DNA of 25,467 nt from Flemingiibacterium sp045586505. Its GTDB lineage: Bacteria; Bacillota; Clostridia; Oscillospirales; CAG-272. Where the stretch lies: positions 1 to 25,467 of the forward strand of contig JAZNAL010000031.1 in NCBI GenBank assembly GCA_045586505.1, in the 5' to 3' direction. The notes beneath the pieces were generated by a model, which had not been told where the DNA came from, did no database searches, and worked only from the letters and a program-made list of their open reading frames with translations. The stretch's first letter is position 1. Each line of letters starts with the position of its first letter. This document shows, piece by piece, positions 21,706 through 25,467 of the stretch. The position numbers were made by a program, and so were the translations under genes.

Positions 21706-22983
21706 TTATTCGGTTACCATTACCGCAATACCGTCGGGGATCACGGTAATACTTGCATCCGCGTTTCCAAGTATCTCCTCGGCGAGGCGAAGCGCCTCGT
21801 TTACGGAATGGGCAGGGATCATATGCATATCCCGCACCATCTCGTCGGGGGCGTCGGAAATATAGACGACCGTGGTCTTCTTAAGGATTCGCAGGAGAAT
21901 TTGAGCCTGCCACTGATCGGGTACTGTACTGTCTCGGTCGCGTGACAGGAATACCTGCATGGTCTTATCGATGTCCGGCTCATCGGCAAGCTGGTGGTAA
22001 AAGCTTTCGCCGCCGTGACCGTCGTTTGATTTAGCAAGCATAATGATGATTCCGCCGTCCTTTACGGTGGCTTCCGCCGCGGTCATGCCCTTTACCGCCT
22101 GATAGATGTTCTGATCAAGCGGATATCCGCCGTTGGTGGTGATAACGATGTCAGCGGGAACCGGATTTACACGGCAGAGATTTCCAAGAAATTCACAGCC
22201 CGCCGCGTGTGCGGCTTCCACATCACCTGCCGCCGCGAATATGGGGCGTTTATTCTCGTCAATGACTACGTTGACGATGAACGCAAGTTCCGCACGCTTT
22301 GCCGCCCACAGCATATCCTCATGAATGGGGTTGCCATTGAGGATGCCTGTACGGGCATTTTTGTGAGCGATAAACTCCGAGCAGTGGTTGGCAAGCACAG
22401 CCTCACGGCTGGCGATGCCGGGGAGCACGCTCTTTCTGCCGCCAGAAAAGCCTGCAAAGAAATGGGGTTCAATAAAGCCCTCGGATACGAGCAGGTCGGC
22501 TTCTGCCGCGAGACGATTTATTGACAGCGCGCCGCCCGACGGCAATGTGCCGATATGTACAAGGTTCTCTTTTTCTGTGCAGTCGTGGATGACTATCTTT
22601 TCATTTGAAACGATGTCCTCGCCGAATTTTTCCACAAGCTCTGCCTTGGTGGTGCCGCGGTGACAGCCGGTGGCAATCAACAGAGTAATATCTGCGTCGG
22701 GATTACCGCGACGGATAGCCTCAAGCATTGGCGGGATGATGACCTTGCTCGGTACAGGACGCGTGTGATCGCTTGCAATGATGACGACCTTGTTTTTGCC
22801 GCGTGCCAGCTCATGAAGAGGCTTAGTGCCGATAGGCGATGCCAGTGCGTCGGCGATCAGCGCAGTCTCACTGACACTCGGCATTACACCGTGGATCTTT
22901 GAGGTAAGCACGCCGGCGAGGCGGTTGGACGGAATATTTACAGTAATGTGTTCTTTTCCGTAGGGGAGATTTATCTGTGTCAT
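21706..22983 (-). CDS. larA: LarA-family nickel-pincer 2-hydroxyacid racemase
   Basis: Likely a racemase or epimerase of lactate or a related 2-hydroxy acid, using the nickel-pincer nucleotide cofactor. The 425-residue protein keeps the residues known from Lactobacillus plantarum LarA at identical numbers: D72 and R75 (SDHTRPVPS), H108 (ATGCHR), H174 (EPHFFAGFSGG), K184 that anchors the cofactor, H200 as nickel ligand, and Y294, Q295 and K298. AAGGAG lies about 8 nt before the ATG. The cofactor-making genes larB, larC and larE are not nearby, so they must be elsewhere if the enzyme is active. The exact substrate cannot be read; many LarA homologues act on other acids. Confidence 0.9.
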   Translation of the reverse strand: MTQINLPYGKEHITVNIPSNRLAGVLTSKIHGVMPSVSETALIADALASPIGTKPLHELARGKNKVVIIASDHTRPVPSKVIIPPMLEAIRRGNPDADITLLIATGCHRGTTKAELVEKFGEDIVSNEKIVIHDCTEKENLVHIGTLPSGGALSINRLAAEADLLVSEGFIEPHFFAGFSGGRKSVLPGIASREAVLANHCSEFIAHKNARTGILNGNPIHEDMLWAAKRAELAFIVNVVIDENKRPIFAAAGDVEAAHAAGCEFLGNLCRVNPVPADIVITTNGGYPLDQNIYQAVKGMTAAEATVKDGGIIIMLAKSNDGHGGESFYHQLADEPDIDKTMQVFLSRDRDSTVPDQWQAQILLRILKKTTVVYISDAPDEMVRDMHMIPAHSVNEALRLAEEILGNADASITVIPDGIAVMVTE

Positions 22984-23034
22984 AGTGTACTCCTTTTTGA
23001 AGGTGGTGTGGAAAATGCTTGGCTGAGCCGGTTA

Positions 23035-23092
23035 GCTGGAGTGCAGGGGCGGATTGAATCGGTGTCAGAGCGCCAATCAGCTCCCTGCCAGC
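23035..23092 (-). promoter_or_regulatory. Possible structured leader upstream of larA
   Basis: Nested inverted repeats lie 52-109 bp before the larA start: 23035-23038 with 23089-23092, 23043-23048 with 23083-23088, and 23052-23056 with 23074-23078. The region is much more GC-rich than a normal leader, and I found no convincing promoter nearby. It could be a cis-regulatory RNA, but it matches no riboswitch I can recognise. Confidence 0.3.
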
Positions 23093-23155
23093 GCCGCCGA
23101 TGCGGGATATGAAGAGTGGGGCTTAGGCTCAACTAATATGACAATAATTTACCTA

Positions 23156-23192
23156 AAAGGACAGCGATTGCATCTATGCGTCGCTGTCCTTT
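23156..23192 (-). terminator. Terminator hairpin after gatB
   Basis: A perfect 12-bp stem (23156-23167 with 23181-23192) with a GCA/TGC pair in its 13-nt loop, 11 bp beyond the gatB stop. The T-run on the minus strand is short (TTTTAGG), so termination may be partial. Confidence 0.7.
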
Positions 23193-23203
23193 GAATTGTG
23201 GTT

Positions 23204-24640
23204 TTACGCCTTGTCTACGGCTTTAATGAGTGCTTCACGGAGCATCTGCGGGTCGCAGTTGCCGCGAAGCTCCTTCATGCACTTGCCGAACAGCGCCATG
23301 AGCGCCTTCTCCTTGCCGCCCTTGTAGTCTGCAACAGACTTGGGATCAGCGGCAACAACTGCATTTATAACCTCTTCCATCTTGCCGGTATCGTTACTTA
23401 CGATGTATCCGTTCGCCTCAGCATACTTCGCGGGAGAAACATTTTCTTCAAACATTACCGCGAGGATCTTCTTGGCGTTGGGACGGCTTACCTTACCGTC
23501 TGCTACCAGCTTGATGAGCTCACCCAGAGACTTGCCGTCCAGCTTTAATTCGTCGGAGGTCATCTGCTTTTTGTTTAAAATATTGGTGATGTCGGAAATA
23601 AGGTAGTTTGCAGCTTCCTTCGCATTGCCGCAGACGGCGTACGCCGCCTCGAAGCAGTCGCAGAACGCACGGCTCTCGGTGAGAAGCGTTGCATCGTATT
23701 CGGGAAGTCCGAGCTCGCTTGTGTAGCGGGCATACTTGACCTCGGGGAATTCGGGAAGGGATGCCTTGATGCCGTCATACCACTGGTCGTCGATCACTAC
23801 AGGCATGATGTTGGGGTCAGGGAAGTAGCGGTAATCGCCGGCGGTCTCCTTGTTGCGCATTGCGTAGGACTTGCCCTTGATATCATCCCAGCGGCGGGTC
23901 TCCTGAACAAGCTCCTCGGTACCGTTTTCAAGTGCGTCGATGTGACGGGCTACCTCATATTCGATTGCGCGGGTGATGGCGGAGATGGAGTTCATGTTCT
24001 TCATCTCGGTGCGAACACCAAGCTTTGTTGAGCCCTCGGGACGGATGGACAGGTTTACGTCACAGCGCATTGAGCCCTGCTCCATGCGGCACTCGGAAAC
24101 CTTGGCAAATCTGAGCAGAGATTTGAGTCTTTCAAGATATGCCACGACCTCCTCAGCACTTGAAAGATCGGGCTGAGAAACGATTTCGATAAGCGGTACA
24201 CTTGTACGGTTGAAGTCCACAAGGGAGGTGTCGGTCCAGTCGTCGTGTACCAGCTTGCCTGCGTCCTCCTCCATGTGGATCTGCTTGATGCGGACAGACT
24301 TTTTGCCCTTTGAGGTCTCGATGTCCACAAGACCGTTTACCGCAACGGGCGCAAACCACTGGGTGGTCTGATATGAGCAGGGAAGATCGGGGTAGTAGTA
24401 GCTCTTCTTGTCGAAGGTGGTGGTGCGGTTGATATGACAGTTCAGCATCATGCCCGCGGTCATGCCGAGGTCGACAACGTGACGGTTGACGATGGGGAGC
24501 ATACCGGGCATACCGCAGCAGGCGGGGCAAACATGGTCGTTCTGCTCGCCGCCGAATTTAGCTGAGCAGGAGCAGAAGATCTTCGACTCGGTGGCAAGCT
24601 CGATATGAACCTCCAAACCGATGACGGTCTCGTATCTCAT
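23204..24640 (-). CDS. gatB: Asp-tRNA(Asn)/Glu-tRNA(Gln) amidotransferase subunit B
   Basis: The tRNA-binding and kinase subunit of GatCAB, which converts mischarged Glu-tRNA(Gln) or Asp-tRNA(Asn) to the correct amide. The 478-residue protein opens with YETVIGLEVHIELATESKIF and has zinc-type cysteines (C23, C25, and VCPACCGMPG). KSYYYPDLPCSYQTTQ and SLVDFNRTSVPLIEIVSQPD follow, then RCDVNLSIRPEGS and DYRYFPDPNIMPV. The C-terminal YqeY-like tail domain is present. GGAGGG overlaps the end of gatA, and the gatA stop directly abuts this ATG (TAAATG), so the two are translationally coupled. Confidence 0.96.
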   Translation of the reverse strand: MRYETVIGLEVHIELATESKIFCSCSAKFGGEQNDHVCPACCGMPGMLPIVNRHVVDLGMTAGMMLNCHINRTTTFDKKSYYYPDLPCSYQTTQWFAPVAVNGLVDIETSKGKKSVRIKQIHMEEDAGKLVHDDWTDTSLVDFNRTSVPLIEIVSQPDLSSAEEVVAYLERLKSLLRFAKVSECRMEQGSMRCDVNLSIRPEGSTKLGVRTEMKNMNSISAITRAIEYEVARHIDALENGTEELVQETRRWDDIKGKSYAMRNKETAGDYRYFPDPNIMPVVIDDQWYDGIKASLPEFPEVKYARYTSELGLPEYDATLLTESRAFCDCFEAAYAVCGNAKEAANYLISDITNILNKKQMTSDELKLDGKSLGELIKLVADGKVSRPNAKKILAVMFEENVSPAKYAEANGYIVSNDTGKMEEVINAVVAADPKSVADYKGGKEKALMALFGKCMKELRGNCDPQMLREALIKAVDKA

Positions 24641-25467
24641 TTATTTGCCCTCCTTTGCAATAATTTTAGCCGCAGAAAGCAGCGCTTTTTCGGAAAATGC
24701 CTTGCCGATGAGCTGAACTCCGCCGGCAACCACTGCGGGAAGTCCCGTTACGGATGCGGGAGCTGTGTAAAGCGCCTCGTCAAAGGAAATATACTTGTTA
24801 GCGGCAATGTCAGCCTCGGTATATGCCGCCTTGGAGCAAGCGGGAATCATAACTGCGTCGTACTCGCCAAAGAGCTTTGCGAAGGCTTCGCAGAGTACGC
24901 GGCGTACGCGCATGGATTTGTCGTATACAGGCATATAGTTGTCGTCGGACAGTACCTCGGATCCGTAGAGGATGGCGGTCTTTGCAAGCTCGCCGAAGGC
25001 TTCGGTACGGCTGTTTGTGTAGAGCTCGCCGATGGTCTTGTATTCTGCGGCGCGGTGACCGTACTTCACGCCGTCATAGCGGGAGACGTTGTTGCACAGC
25101 TCAGCGCACATAAGTACGCTCCATGCAGTCTTCGCGGCACATAGTACCTCGCAGTCGATTTCGGTAACCTCAACACCGGCATTTGTAAGAGCAGCCTTTG
25201 CGGCATCCAGCTTTGCGGCGGTATCGGCATCGATATCCTTTTTGAGATCCTTTATGATCGCAACCTTCTTGATATTGGCTGCAGGCGCGGACTTCTTAAG
25301 AAGCGCGCACTTTTCCTCGGGCAGAGAAGTGCCGTCCTTGTCATCGTGACCTGCGATGGCGTCGAGAATGTCGGCACAGTCGTCGGCAGTCTTTGCCATA
25401 ACGCTCACGCATTCACCGGAGCAAGCCGCAGGAATGGTGCCGTAGCGGGAAACGGTGCCGTAGGTGG
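24641..25467 (-). CDS. gatA: Glutamyl-tRNA(Gln) amidotransferase subunit A, partial (C-terminal part)
   Basis: The glutaminase subunit of GatCAB; its start and the Ser-cisSer-Lys active site lie beyond the right edge. The visible 275 residues begin at PTYGTVSRYG and show the family marks AIAGHDDKDGTS, NVSRYDGVKYGHR and GLPAVV...GVQLIGKAFSE. Several usually conserved parts differ. The SSLDQIGP segment after SRYG is replaced by AACSGECVSV, the RRIMLG-like stretch reads KTAILYG, and about 10 residues (PCGF...GLPVG in others) are missing between GLPAVV and GGVQLIG. Its position before gatB supports the assignment. Confidence 0.9.
   Translation of the reverse strand, partial: TYGTVSRYGTIPAACSGECVSVMAKTADDCADILDAIAGHDDKDGTSLPEEKCALLKKSAPAANIKKVAIIKDLKKDIDADTAAKLDAAKAALTNAGVEVTEIDCEVLCAAKTAWSVLMCAELCNNVSRYDGVKYGHRAAEYKTIGELYTNSRTEAFGELAKTAILYGSEVLSDDNYMPVYDKSMRVRRVLCEAFAKLFGEYDAVMIPACSKAAYTEADIAANKYISFDEALYTAPASVTGLPAVVAGGVQLIGKAFSEKALLSAAKIIAKEGK

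Overview
The window reads as chromosomal DNA of a low-to-medium-GC Firmicute of class Clostridia, most like a gut Oscillospiraceae/Ruminococcaceae bacterium. The indications are a dgt-dnaG-rpoD block, a trmK-nif3 pair, glutamine synthetase III, a GGGtGRT protein beside a NifU-like scaffold, a stand-alone PduL, GatB/GatA and consensus sigma-A promoters. Taxonomy is inferred from gene content only; no database was searched.

Layout. 1-140 is an array of GC-rich hairpins with conserved linkers, cut by the window edge. A strong promoter at 205-234 drives dgt-dnaG-rpoD (403-4444), the replication/transcription initiation operon. A separately promoted orphan solute-binding lipoprotein follows (4690-6417). 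A convergent HIT-GNAT pair (6498-7373, minus strand) comes next. A divergent promoter pair at 7411-7519 then starts a long plus-strand run: DUF1858, trmK, nif3, NUDIX, a MIF-like tautomerase, an HD hydrolase, glnN and a HAD-UPF0340 fusion. It ends at a strong bidirectional terminator (14227-14258). On the minus strand murD and a methionine gamma-lyase family gene form an operon (16949 to 14283).

The most unusual part is 17178-18252. The last 57 bp of the GGGtGRT gene (18196-18252) are repeated without a mismatch at 17178-17234. They flank about 1 kb of A+T-rich DNA that holds a consensus promoter, a probable structured RNA of about 205 nt ending in a UUCG-loop terminator, and a small, very basic secreted protein. 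This is the geometry left by site-specific integration into a gene 3' end that restores the gene, although no integrase is present.

Beyond it the minus-strand pduL - NifU-like - GGGtGRT genes probably form an operon. A TepA-like ClpP-family protease is divergent from pduL. Then come a LarA-family nickel-pincer racemase whose known catalytic positions are all conserved, and gatA-gatB (gatA runs off the right edge).

Functional themes are housekeeping (replication priming, sigma factor, tRNA modification, Gln-tRNA amidation, peptidoglycan synthesis), nitrogen assimilation (glnN), nucleotide-pool and small-molecule hydrolases (dgt, NUDIX, HD, HIT, HAD), and anaerobic acyl-phosphate and 2-hydroxy-acid metabolism (pduL, larA). 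The accessory content is the 17.2-18.2 kb islet, the hairpin array and possibly the lipoprotein.
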